This document shows positions 1 to 6,438 of a stretch of DNA of 7,208 nt, one piece after another. The notes below the pieces were generated by a model. It saw only the letters and a list, made by a program, of their open reading frames with translations. It was not told the DNA's origin and ran no database searches. The DNA is from Acidobacteriota bacterium (lineage in GTDB: Bacteria; Acidobacteriota; Terriglobia; Terriglobales; Acidobacteriaceae): contig JAJZJJ010000136.1 in the NCBI GenBank assembly GCA_021810175.1, forward strand, positions 1-7,208, written 5' to 3'. Each line of letters opens with the position of its first letter. Position 1 is the stretch's first letter. The position numbers were made by a program, and so were the translations under genes.

Positions 1-1230
1 GTGTATGGCTAGAGATATCCTTTGCGGGTCTCGAGTGTAGGGCGGTCGGCGATCAGGATCAGACCCGATCTCATCCTGCTGCGCTTTGCCTGCTGCATAC
101 AACCGCTCAATCACGGGAATGAAAGAGCTTGCGGATGAAAAGTCCTTCATCTGTGGTTTTGGTTCCGCGTCTTTCGGCCACCACTTAATGATCGCCTCGC
201 GCATAGTCAGCCGTTCCCACTTCCCGAGATCAATCTCCACCCCGTTGAAGTGCGTCACGGTCGTCCCATTCACTTCCAGCGCCACGGTCCGGATCAGCTC
301 TTCCGTCAGGTCCATCAGGTCCTCGTAATTCGCATACGCCTGATAGAACTCCAGCATCGTGAATTCGGGATTGTGCTGGGTAGAAATCCCCTCGTTCCGG
401 AAATTTCGGTTGATCTCGTACACCCTGTCGAAGCCGCCCACTACCAGCCGCTTGAGATACAGCTCCGGCGCGATTCGCAGGAATAGATCCATGTCGAGCG
501 TATTGTGGTGGGTGATGAAAGGCCGCGCCGCCGCTCCGCCGGCAATGGGCTGCATCATCGGCGTTTCCACCTCGATAAATCCCTTGTCGTCGAAGAAACG
601 CCGCATGGCCCGCAGCACCTTCGCCCGCTTCACAAACACTTCCCGGACCCGAATCTCCTCGGCTTTCTGTGCTTCGGCTGAGTCTTCCGGAGCCTCGTTC
701 AGCAGACCGTTCATGAAGAGGTCCACGTACCGCTGCCGATAGCGCAGCTCCACATCGGAGAGGCCATGGTATTTCTCGGGCAGCGCCAGCAGCGCCTTCG
801 CCAGGAAGGTTATCGTCTCCACGTGGATGGTCAGTTCGTTGGTCCGGGTCCGGAAGAGATACCCGGTCACGCCGATGTGGTCGCCCAGATCGAGCAGTTT
901 GTAGAGATCAAAGGCGTGGTCGCCCACCGCGTCCCTGCGGACATAGATCTGGAGCCGCTGCCCGTCCTGCTGCAGGGTGGCAAATCCGGCCTTGCCCTGC
1001 TGCCGGATGGCCATAATCCGTCCGGCGACGGCCACCGGAACCCGCTCACCTTCCAGTTGCTCACCCGTGGCCACGTCGAATCCGGCGCGGATCCGCGGAA
1101 TTGGGGTGACCTCGTCAAACCCCTGGGGCGCAAACGTGTTTGGATAGGCCCGCTGGCCCAGCGCCTCAATCTGCTTCAGCTTTTCCTGGCGGAGCGCAAA
1201 CAGATTGCGCTCAAACTCACTCTCGAACAC
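1..1230 (-). CDS. lysS: Lysyl-tRNA synthetase, class II (3' end outside window)
   Basis: Attaches lysine to tRNA-Lys in the cytoplasm. The minus-strand frame is open for 410 codons from a GTG at 1230 to the left edge, where it is cut off; bacterial LysS is usually about 500 residues, so motif 3 and the C-terminus lie outside. Residues about 65-160 are the OB-fold anticodon-binding domain ([19 protein letters not shown], then QIYVRRD). The catalytic domain follows, with motif 1 around [18 protein letters not shown], then [20 protein letters not shown], and motif 2 at residues 277-291 ([17 protein letters not shown]-binding Arg278). The GTG start is forced: an in-frame TGA lies four codons upstream, and GAGG at 1241-1238 gives a 7-nt spacer. 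Residues 173-194 (acidic, Glu/Ala-rich) look like an insertion between the two domains. The last 35 residues or so match no conserved LysS block that I recognise. The gene is divergent from the ATPase cluster. Confidence 0.95.
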   Translation of the reverse strand, partial: MFESEFERNLFALRQEKLKQIEALGQRAYPNTFAPQGFDEVTPIPRIRAGFDVATGEQLEGERVPVAVAGRIMAIRQQGKAGFATLQQDGQRLQIYVRRDAVGDHAFDLYKLLDLGDHIGVTGYLFRTRTNELTIHVETITFLAKALLALPEKYHGLSDVELRYRQRYVDLFMNGLLNEAPEDSAEAQKAEEIRVREVFVKRAKVLRAMRRFFDDKGFIEVETPMMQPIAGGAAARPFITHHNTLDMDLFLRIAPELYLKRLVVGGFDRVYEINRNFRNEGISTQHNPEFTMLEFYQAYANYEDLMDLTEELIRTVALEVNGTTVTHFNGVEIDLGKWERLTMREAIIKWWPKDAEPKPQMKDFSSASSFIPVIERLYAAGKAQQDEIGSDPDRRPPYTRDPQRISLAIH

Positions 1231-1341
1231 GGCTTTGCCTCAAACAATTGATCTTGTTCGAGTATAACGAGCGCGTCCGCGTGGCCATCGATACTATCCT
1301 TGCTTCCCGTTCATCTGGTGTATAACTGACCCGGAACACCC
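1231..1341. promoter_or_regulatory. Divergent intergenic region with putative lysS and atpZ promoters
   Basis: This 111-bp spacer separates two divergent genes, so both promoters should lie here. On the plus strand TATAAC at 1321-1326 is a fair -10 box, with TTGCTT at 1300-1305 as a possible -35 (15-bp spacing, shorter than ideal). On the minus strand TATACT (1266-1261) is a good -10 hexamer for lysS, but I see no convincing -35 at 16-18 bp. The element TATAAC also occurs on the plus strand at 1263-1268, overlapping the reverse box. These are motif matches only; no transcription start can be read from sequence. Confidence 0.4.
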
Positions 1342-1605
1342 ATGCCGGAACAGCAGCCAACTCGGGGAACTCCCCAGCCGCCCCGCGGCCCCAACGCTCT
1401 CGTCCGAGCCGAGCGCCTGCTGCAGATTGCCTTCATCCTGCCGGCCGCCGTCATCGTCGGCTGGCTCATCGGCGAGGCTCTCGACCGCTGGCTGCACCAG
1501 CACTGGATCTACATCGTCGGCATCATCGTCGGCTGTATCGCCGGGTTCATGGATGTGATCCGCATTATCTCCGTCAACACCCAGGACAATCAGGACCGCT
1601 CATGA
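1342..1605 (+). CDS. atpZ: AtpZ/AtpI-family F-ATPase accessory membrane protein
   Basis: A small two-helix membrane protein (87 residues) of the AtpZ type, found at the head of bacterial ATP synthase operons. The first 20 residues are a Pro/Arg-rich cytoplasmic tail. TM1 spans about 27-46 and runs into GWLIGEALDRW, the typical family motif of a Gly-rich helix end followed by Leu-Asp. TM2 spans about 56-78 (IVGIIVGCIAGFMDVIR). In the alkaliphile Bacillus pseudofirmus, AtpZ and AtpI have been linked to Mg2+/Ca2+ uptake; whether this holds here is inference. The stop overlaps the atpI start by 4 bp (ATGA at 1602-1605), so the two are translationally coupled. The ribosome site is weak: only GGAA at about 1333-1336 precedes the ATG, and a transcript from the TATAAC box would have a very short leader. 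The symbol is assigned by family resemblance and position. Confidence 0.8.
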   Translation: MPEQQPTRGTPQPPRGPNALVRAERLLQIAFILPAAVIVGWLIGEALDRWLHQHWIYIVGIIVGCIAGFMDVIRIISVNTQDNQDRS

Positions 1606-2093
1606 GTTCCAGCCCGCCCTCGAATCCCGATATCGAACGCAACACGGACCCCGGACTCGCAGCCGATCAGCAGCCCTCGCCCGCGGCCGATGCTTCCGTC
1701 GCCCTATCCGACCCCGTCGTCCAGGCATCGTTCCGCCGCGCTCTGCGTCTCATCGTCATCATGGGGGTCGTCGGATCGGCGCTGCTGGCCGTTACGGCCG
1801 GGTGGCAGACGGCACTGCTCTTTCTGGTGGGCGCGGCGGTTTCCTTTACCGGAATCCGCGAATGGCGCAACATTACCGACGTGGTCTTCGACCGATTCAG
1901 TTCCGCGCCGCGCTACAAACCGGCGGTACGCACTTTCGTCATGTTTTTTCTGCGCCTGGGACTCGTAGCGGCGCTGCTCTATGTTAGTCTAAAGTACTTA
2001 AAGGGAAATGTTTACGCGCTGGTTGCGGGCCTTGGACTGGCTGTCGTCGTTCTCTCCATGGAAACCGTCCGCCTGCTGCGCCGTCGATCTTAA
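1602..2093 (+). CDS. atpI: ATP synthase I chain (AtpI/UncI family)
   Basis: Membrane protein of 163 residues with four predicted helices (about 49-66, 67-84, 110-129, 136-156), matching the AtpI/UncI fold, which helps assemble the c-ring in some bacteria. The first 45 residues are a Ser/Pro/Ala-rich, acidic tail with no membrane segment, longer than in many AtpI proteins. A conserved basic stretch (RYKPAVRTF, about 104-112) lies on the cytoplasmic face before helix 3. It overlaps the preceding atpZ-like gene by four bases and is followed 68 bp later by atpB, so it belongs to the same transcript. Identification rests on length, topology and position directly before subunit a; sequence conservation in this family is low, so the call is good but less certain than that of atpB. 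Confidence 0.82.
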   Translation: MSSSPPSNPDIERNTDPGLAADQQPSPAADASVALSDPVVQASFRRALRLIVIMGVVGSALLAVTAGWQTALLFLVGAAVSFTGIREWRNITDVVFDRFSSAPRYKPAVRTFVMFFLRLGLVAALLYVSLKYLKGNVYALVAGLGLAVVVLSMETVRLLRRRS

Positions 2094-2161
2094 TTTGAAG
2101 TCAGGTCAAGGTCTGCGCGAAGAGGACCGTCCTGCCCAACCCCTGTTGTACCGAACCCACT

Positions 2162-2908
2162 ATGCTTTCCTGGAACGATCTCCTCACGCATTGGCTGAAC
2201 CTTCTGTTCGCCGCCCCCATTGACGCAGTTCTGCGTCTGCTCGGCATTCATCCCGCGGATCCTTCTGCGCCCATCGATAATCGGCTGGCGCTCGAAATTT
2301 TGATCTTCGCGATCCTCATCGCCTTCTTCACTTACGTCCGCCTCACGCTGAGCGTCGAGAAGCCGGGAGCTGTCCAGCACATTGCCGAGATGGTGCATGA
2401 GTTTGTCGAGAGCCAGGCTTCGCAGGTCATGGGGCACGGCTATACCAAGCACCTGCCGGTGCTGACCATCCTGCTCTTCTTCATCCTCCTCTGCAATCTC
2501 ATGGGGTTGCTGCCGGGCATCGTCACTCCCACGGCCACGCCAGCCGTCCCGCTGGGACTGGCATTCTTCACATGGTTCTACTACCACTGGTTCGGGGTTC
2601 GCACGCAGGGGCCGATTCGCTACATGAAGCATTTTCTCGGGCCTTTCTGGTGGCTGTCGTGGTTCATGTTCCCGCTGGAGATCGTCTCCCACCTGGCGCG
2701 GATTCTCTCGCTCACCGTTCGTCTTTACGCGAACATGTTTGCCAGCGACCTGATCACCCTGGTATTTTTCGCCGGTTTCCCGTTTTTGTTGCCGGTCTTC
2801 GGCCTGGGCCTGCATTTCCTCGTAGCGCTCATTCAGACTTACGTCTTCATGATGCTCGCCGCCATTTACCTGACCGAAGCCACGTCGCACGAAACCGCGG
2901 ACATCTAG
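2162..2908 (+). CDS. atpB: F-type ATP synthase subunit a
   Basis: Stator subunit of the Fo motor in the cytoplasmic membrane, forming the two ion half-channels beside the c-ring. The 248 residues have five or six hydrophobic segments. The key helix reads SLTVRLYANMFASDL: R187 corresponds to E. coli aR210, N191 to aN214 and D196 to aE219. H218 and Q225, in GLGLHFLVALIQTYVFMML, sit at the spacing of E. coli aH245 and aQ252. All main channel residues are therefore present, with Asp replacing Glu at the 219 position. NLMGLLPG (about 112-119) is the conserved helix motif seen in bacterial a subunits. The ATG at 2162 is kept although no Shine-Dalgarno sequence precedes it; no in-frame alternative start is seen in the preceding 30 bases. 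The 68-bp gap after atpI holds nothing recognisable. Confidence 0.97.
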   Translation: MLSWNDLLTHWLNLLFAAPIDAVLRLLGIHPADPSAPIDNRLALEILIFAILIAFFTYVRLTLSVEKPGAVQHIAEMVHEFVESQASQVMGHGYTKHLPVLTILLFFILLCNLMGLLPGIVTPTATPAVPLGLAFFTWFYYHWFGVRTQGPIRYMKHFLGPFWWLSWFMFPLEIVSHLARILSLTVRLYANMFASDLITLVFFAGFPFLLPVFGLGLHFLVALIQTYVFMMLAAIYLTEATSHETADI

Positions 2909-3059
2909 CATTCCTCCGGAGGGGCGCTCCGGAATACAACTTATCCTTCCACCGGAGCCTCGCTTCCACTCCGGAAGGAAGTGCCGTTCAGCGTGAGGGG
3001 ACCACTGAGGTGCATCTCAACCACCCACTGGCGGCGACTCTGAGGAAGCTGGAGCAACT
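2909..3059 (+). promoter_or_regulatory. atpB-atpE intercistronic region with two hairpins
   Basis: The 151-bp spacer is long for this otherwise tight cluster. Hairpin 1: TCCGGAG (2915-2921), five-base loop, CTCCGGA (2927-2933). Hairpin 2: CTTCC plus CCGGAG (2946-2957) pairs with CTCCGG plus GGAAG (2969-2981), 11 pairs broken by a one-by-two internal loop, with an 11-base apical loop. Neither is followed by a T-run, so they are not intrinsic terminators. They could stabilise or direct processing of an atpE message, since subunit c is needed in about ten or more copies per enzyme; that role is inference. A GGAG at 3051-3054 is the ribosome site for atpE. Confidence 0.55.
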
Positions 3060-3362
3060 ATGCGCAAACTGCAGTACATCCTTATGACGCTGGCCGCCCT
3101 CTGCATGGCGGTTCCGGCATTCGCCCAGACCGGAGGCAGTTCCGCGGCCACCTGGGTTCCCATCGGCGCCGGCATCGGCATGGGCATCGCCTCCGGATTC
3201 TGCGGAGTCGGCGAGGGCCTGGCCGCCGCTTCCGCGTGCGAAGCTTACGCCCGCAACCCAGCCGCCCGCGCCGGCATCCAGATGCTGCTCATCCTCGGAC
3301 TCGCTTTCATCGAGTCGCTGGCGCTCTTCACGCTGGTCATCGTGTTTGTGGTGGTTCGTTAA
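3060..3362 (+). CDS. atpE: F-type ATP synthase subunit c with N-terminal signal peptide
   Basis: Proteolipid forming the rotor ring of Fo. Residues 1-22 look like a signal peptide: basic MRK, a hydrophobic core, and an AFA-Q cleavage site after A22, leaving 78 residues, a normal c length. Helix 1 has the glycine repeat (GAGIGMG, 36-42) that packs neighbouring subunits; the polar loop is ARNP (64-67, like E. coli R41-Q42-P43); helix 2 carries the ion-binding E85 in FIESLALF. E52 in helix 1 (GVGEG) lies exactly 33 residues before E85, the position of Q32 in Na+ rings, so there are two membrane carboxylates. S86 is present, but the V63 and T67 positions of classical Na+ rings are F83 and L87. 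Ion specificity cannot be decided; H+ is the default. GGAG at 3051-3054 with a 5-nt spacer supports the start, and a strong terminator follows. Confidence 0.96.
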   Translation: MRKLQYILMTLAALCMAVPAFAQTGGSSAATWVPIGAGIGMGIASGFCGVGEGLAAASACEAYARNPAARAGIQMLLILGLAFIESLALFTLVIVFVVVR

Positions 3363-3377
3363 TCCTCTGCCTCAAAG

Positions 3378-3415
3378 AAAAACTCCCTGCGCTATTCGGC
3401 GACAGGGAGTTTTTT
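3378..3415. terminator. Strong bidirectional rho-independent terminator
   Basis: AACTCCCTG (3381-3389) pairs perfectly with CAGGGAGTT (3403-3411) around a 13-base loop. The plus strand then runs TTTTTCTTTT; on the minus strand the stem is followed by the complement of AAAGAAAAA, again a T-rich tract. It sits 15 bases after the atpE stop and 14 bases beyond the cytochrome c stop, between convergent genes, so it can end both transcripts. Confidence 0.92.
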
Positions 3416-3429
3416 CTTTTCCAGCCTAA

Positions 3430-3870
3430 CTACTTCTTCTGCAGCGTTTCGATATATCGCGTCAGATTTGCGATACGCTGCTGTTCCAGCATCGTGGCGG
3501 TTGGACCTCCGGTGTTCAGCGATCGCAGCGCACTTCCCCATACGGGCATCTCTGCGCTGCCGTGCGCGGGCGTGGAAACCCCAAACCGCAGCACTGAATA
3601 GACGTGAACGGCGGGGAACTCTCCCCCGTTGTTCTCAGCCAGTTTCGTGAGGTCCGTTGGCCTGACCGCGAGTGCGGCCGCCGCCGGTCCGTTTCCCTTT
3701 CCGTCCGCGCCGTGGCAAACGGCGCAGTAGGCGGAGTACATTTGTTTTCCCGATGCCGGCGAAGTCGGTTGTACCGGCACTTCCTCAATTTTTGGAGCTG
3801 TTTGGGCGATTCCGAATGCGGCGGTGGCCAGGAGCCCCGCCACGAATGCAACGTGGATTCGATTCGGCAC
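3430..3870 (-). CDS. Secreted monohaem cytochrome c
   Basis: A 146-residue exported class I cytochrome c. Residues 1-22 are a signal peptide (Arg near the N-terminus, hydrophobic 7-21, cleavage near GIA-Q), placing the protein in the periplasm. Haem attaches at C49-A-V-C52-H53, and M108 in EMPVWG is the likely sixth ligand. The sequence between (HGADGKGNGPAAAALAVRP, then LRFG) is usual for small electron-transfer cytochromes of the CccA/cytochrome_CBB3 type. The start is the GTG at 3870: AAGGAGG (3882-3876) lies five bases upstream and the signal peptide begins directly after it. A longer frame from 3936 would add 22 residues before the signal and is rejected. Its redox partners cannot be deduced: it stands alone, convergent with the ATPase genes and divergent from purB. 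Confidence 0.9.
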   Translation of the reverse strand: MPNRIHVAFVAGLLATAAFGIAQTAPKIEEVPVQPTSPASGKQMYSAYCAVCHGADGKGNGPAAAALAVRPTDLTKLAENNGGEFPAVHVYSVLRFGVSTPAHGSAEMPVWGSALRSLNTGGPTATMLEQQRIANLTRYIETLQKK

Positions 3871-4018
3871 TTTGCCCTCCTTTCCGGGAAAGAATCTTCT
3901 CCCTCCGCGCATACCCTCGTCAGTGATGGCTGGCACAGGTACGATTTACAGCAGCTTTCAGGCCTTCCACTTCGTGCAAACGATAGAATGAAAAGGGTTC
4001 GTTGGAGGTTGATTCGCT
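3871..4018. promoter_or_regulatory. Divergent cytochrome c / purB intergenic region
   Basis: A 148-bp spacer that should contain both promoters. On the plus strand TAGAAT at 3984-3989 is a reasonable -10 for purB, about 30 bases before the start codon, but no clear -35 stands at 16-18 bp. No convincing minus-strand promoter was found. GGAGG at 4004-4008 is the purB ribosome site. Confidence 0.35.
3876..3882 (-). promoter_or_regulatory. Shine-Dalgarno site fixing the cytochrome c start
   Basis: AAGGAGG read on the minus strand, five bases before the GTG at 3870. It is the strongest ribosome site in the window and decides for this GTG over an upstream in-frame GTG at 3936. Confidence 0.8.
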
Positions 4019-5317
4019 TTGATTCCCCGTTATACCCGCGCTGAAATGGGCCGCATCTGGACAGATGAAAGCAAGTATCGGGCCTGGCTTGAAGTCGAGA
4101 CTGTAACCAGCGAAGTTCTGTCCGACGCCGGACTCGTCCCCGCAGACGCTGCCAAAGCCATCCGCGAGCGCGGCGGCTTTTCCGTTGACCGCATCTGCGA
4201 GATCGAGGCCGAAGTCCGCCACGATGTCATCGCCTTTACCACCGCCGTGGCCGAAAAGGTCGGACCCGAGTCGCGCTGGCTGCATTACGGCCTCACTTCC
4301 AATGACGTCGTCGATACCGCGCAAGCACTCCAGATCAAAGCAGCCTCCGCGATCCTGCGCGATGGCATCGTTCATATGCTCGGCATCCTCAGGCGACGCG
4401 CCCTCGAATTCAAAAGCACTCCCACTATCGGGCGCACCCACGGCATGCACGCCGAACCCACCACGTTCGGCCTCAAGATCCTTAACTGGTATGCGGAAAT
4501 GCGTCGCAATCTCGACCGGTTTGAGGCCGCCGCCGAACAAATGCGCGTCGGCAAGCTCTCCGGAGCGGTCGGCACCTTCGGTCATCTCAAACCTGAACAT
4601 GAGGAGCAGATCTGCGCGCGACTGGGGCTGGCTCCCGCACCCATCGCCACCCAGGTTCTCCAGCGCGACCGCCACGCCCATTACATTTCCACGCTGGCCA
4701 TTATCACGGCCACCCTGGACAAGATTGCCACCGAGGTCCGTCACCTCCAGCGCACCGAAGTCCGCGAAGCCGCCGAGTTCTTCTCCGAAAAGCAGAAGGG
4801 CTCTTCGGCCATGCCCCATAAGAAGAACCCCATCACCGCCGAGCAAATCTGCGGTTTGGCGCGTGTCGTCCGCGCCAATGCCCAGGCTGCGTTTGAAGAT
4901 GTGGCCCTCTGGCACGAGCGCGATATTTCCCACTCCTCCGTGGAGCGGGTGATTCTTCCCGATTCCACGATCCTGACCGATTATTTGTTGGCCAAGACTG
5001 CTGACATGATCGACCGCCTCATGGTCTATCCCGATCGCATGAAGAAGAACCTCGAATCCACCGGCGGCCTGATATTCAGCGGGCAGCTTCTGCTCGATCT
5101 GGCGGAAGCGGGTATGCTCCGCGAGGACGCTTACCGACTTGTCCAGAAGCATGCCATGAATGCCTGGCAGAACGACCTTGTCTTCCGCCATCTCGTCGCG
5201 GCGGATCCTGAGATTTCCAAGAAGCTTTCGCCGGAGAAACTGGTCCGTACCTTCGATCTCCATCGCCAGCTCACCAATGTGGACGCCATCTTCGCCCGCG
5301 TTATCTCTCAGGAGTAA
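4019..5317 (+). CDS. purB: Adenylosuccinate lyase
   Basis: Cytoplasmic fumarate-releasing lyase acting twice in purine synthesis: SAICAR to AICAR, and adenylosuccinate to AMP. It has 432 residues, the usual length for the short bacterial (Bacillus-type) form. H68, H89 (WLHYGLTSNDVVDTA) and H141 (GRTHGMHAEPTT) fall at the same numbers as the active-site histidines of B. subtilis PurB. The fumarase/lyase signature GSSAMPHKKNP occupies 261-271 and includes the catalytic serine pair S262-S263. The start is TTG at 4019: the protein then begins with IPRYTRAEMGRIW, the normal PurB N-terminus (MIPRYTRPEM in relatives), and GGAGG lies 10 bases upstream, a slightly long spacer. TTG together with this spacing suggests modest translation. 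No other purine genes are near, so it appears to be a solitary pur gene, as is common outside the Firmicutes. Confidence 0.97.
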   Translation: MIPRYTRAEMGRIWTDESKYRAWLEVETVTSEVLSDAGLVPADAAKAIRERGGFSVDRICEIEAEVRHDVIAFTTAVAEKVGPESRWLHYGLTSNDVVDTAQALQIKAASAILRDGIVHMLGILRRRALEFKSTPTIGRTHGMHAEPTTFGLKILNWYAEMRRNLDRFEAAAEQMRVGKLSGAVGTFGHLKPEHEEQICARLGLAPAPIATQVLQRDRHAHYISTLAIITATLDKIATEVRHLQRTEVREAAEFFSEKQKGSSAMPHKKNPITAEQICGLARVVRANAQAAFEDVALWHERDISHSSVERVILPDSTILTDYLLAKTADMIDRLMVYPDRMKKNLESTGGLIFSGQLLLDLAEAGMLREDAYRLVQKHAMNAWQNDLVFRHLVAADPEISKKLSPEKLVRTFDLHRQLTNVDAIFARVISQE

Positions 5318-5320
5318 ATC

Positions 5321-5351
5321 CAGGCACCGCGGGGCTCGCGATCAATGCCTG
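5321..5351 (+). repeat. Hairpin after purB
   Basis: CAGGCA (5321-5326) pairs with TGCCTG (5346-5351), enclosing an inner stem CGCG (5328-5331) with CGCG (5337-5340) and a five-base loop. It begins three bases after the purB stop. No T-run follows, so it may be a transcript-end stabiliser or a rho-type end rather than an intrinsic terminator. The rest of the 197-bp spacer to 5514 shows no gene, tRNA or clear promoter. Confidence 0.4.
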
Positions 5352-5514
5352 TCCCGCGTCTCCGCTCCGGCTGTTTTCATCTCGTATCAAACTCCGCAAA
5401 ACGCCACTCGCACCCGTACTAAACTAGGCGCTGACTCGAAGTTGGGCCCAGCGGGCTGCTCGAGCGGTTCAGTTCCGCGCCCTCCAGTTCAGGCACGCAG
5501 AGGAGGAACTCCCG

Positions 5515-6438
5515 ATGATTGCAATCCTTGGAGCCGGCGGTTCCATCGCCGATCACCTCGTCCCGCTACTTTCCCAGTCGCCGGAGCCCTTCCGGCTTGT
5601 CAGCCGTCGCGCTCATGCCGCTCCTCCGGGCGGTGAAAGCCTCTCCGCCGACCTTGCCGATCCCGCCCAGGCCATGCGTGCCGTGGCCGGCTGCCGCATC
5701 GCGTTCCTCGTCGTCGGATTGCAATACGATCATCGCGTCTGGGCCGATTTGTGGCCGCGCATCATGGACAACACAATCGAAGCCTGCAAATGCGCCGGAA
5801 CCCGACTCGTGTTTTTCGACAATGTCTACATGTACGGCCGCGTCTCCGGACCTATGACCGAGGAGACGCCCTTCAATCCCTGCAGCAAAAAAGGCGAAAT
5901 CCGCGCTCGCATTGCCACCTCACTCATCCGCGAATGGCAGTCCGGCAATCTCACCGCGCTCATCGCCCGCGCCGCCGACTTTCACGGTCCGGCGACGCCC
6001 ACCTCGATTCCCGGCGCCATGATCTATGGTCCGCTCAGCCACGGCCAGAAGGCATCCTGGCTGGTCAATGATTCCGTCCCGCATTCATTCACTTACACGC
6101 CAGATGCCGCCCGGGCCCTCCTCACTCTGGCCGGGTCCGAGTCGGCCTGGAACCAGACCTGGCATCTACCCACGGCTCCCGAGCCTCCCACCGGCGGTGA
6201 ATACATTGCGATGGCCGCCGAAGCTCTCGGAGTCGCCCCCCGCTACCGTATTCTTTCCCCTACTATGGTTCGCCTCGTAGGTCTCTTCCAGCCCGTTGTT
6301 GGGGAGATTTACGAGATGCTTTATCAGAACGACTCGCCTTACCTCTTCGACTCCTCTAAATTCGCCGCCGCCTTCGGCTTTTCCGGCACGCCGTACCCTG
6401 AGGCGATCCGCCTCACCGCACAATCCTTCCATCGCTGA
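5515..6438 (+). CDS. Atypical SDR / NAD-dependent epimerase-like protein
   Basis: A 307-residue Rossmann-fold protein of the extended or atypical short-chain dehydrogenase class, probably cytoplasmic. The dinucleotide-binding turn is at the very N-terminus (ILGAGGSIADHL, glycines 6, 8 and 9). RLVFFDNVYMYG (residues about 97-108) is the beta-strand and NVYxYG motif seen in epimerase-like relatives, followed by TEETPFNPCSKKGEIRARI. In classical SDRs a Tyr-x-x-x-Lys pair lies here; in this protein K125 and K126 are present but N121 or P122 stands where the tyrosine should be. It may be a non-standard reductase, a sugar-nucleotide or quinone-binding protein, or a regulator; no substrate can be assigned. 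The ATG at 5515 has AGGAGG at 5501-5506 (8-nt spacer). It lies 197 bp from purB, so it is probably transcribed separately. Confidence 0.82.
   Translation: MIAILGAGGSIADHLVPLLSQSPEPFRLVSRRAHAAPPGGESLSADLADPAQAMRAVAGCRIAFLVVGLQYDHRVWADLWPRIMDNTIEACKCAGTRLVFFDNVYMYGRVSGPMTEETPFNPCSKKGEIRARIATSLIREWQSGNLTALIARAADFHGPATPTSIPGAMIYGPLSHGQKASWLVNDSVPHSFTYTPDAARALLTLAGSESAWNQTWHLPTAPEPPTGGEYIAMAAEALGVAPRYRILSPTMVRLVGLFQPVVGEIYEMLYQNDSPYLFDSSKFAAAFGFSGTPYPEAIRLTAQSFHR

Noticed and set aside
766..1251. A 161-codon plus-strand frame inside lysS
   Set aside because: lysS on the minus strand explains the region completely, with conserved OB-fold and class II motifs.
2090..2911. A 273-codon minus-strand frame opposite atpB
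   Set aside because: The product is highly charged (Glu/Arg/Gln-rich), as expected from the antisense of a hydrophobic membrane gene; atpB on the plus strand is certain.
3871..3936. Upstream extension of the cytochrome c gene to a GTG at 3936
   Set aside because: It would put 22 residues before the signal peptide; the AAGGAGG site lies inside that extension and fits the GTG at 3870.
3920..5263. A 447-codon open frame on the minus strand opposite purB
   Set aside because: It is a mirror of GC-rich codon usage in purB, whose active-site residues all match the plus strand; the antisense product has no recognisable domain and a Gly/Asp-rich composition typical of shadow frames.
5318..5514. Possible tRNA or small RNA between purB and the SDR gene
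   Set aside because: No cloverleaf, T-loop consensus or terminator could be built; only one hairpin next to the purB stop is supported.
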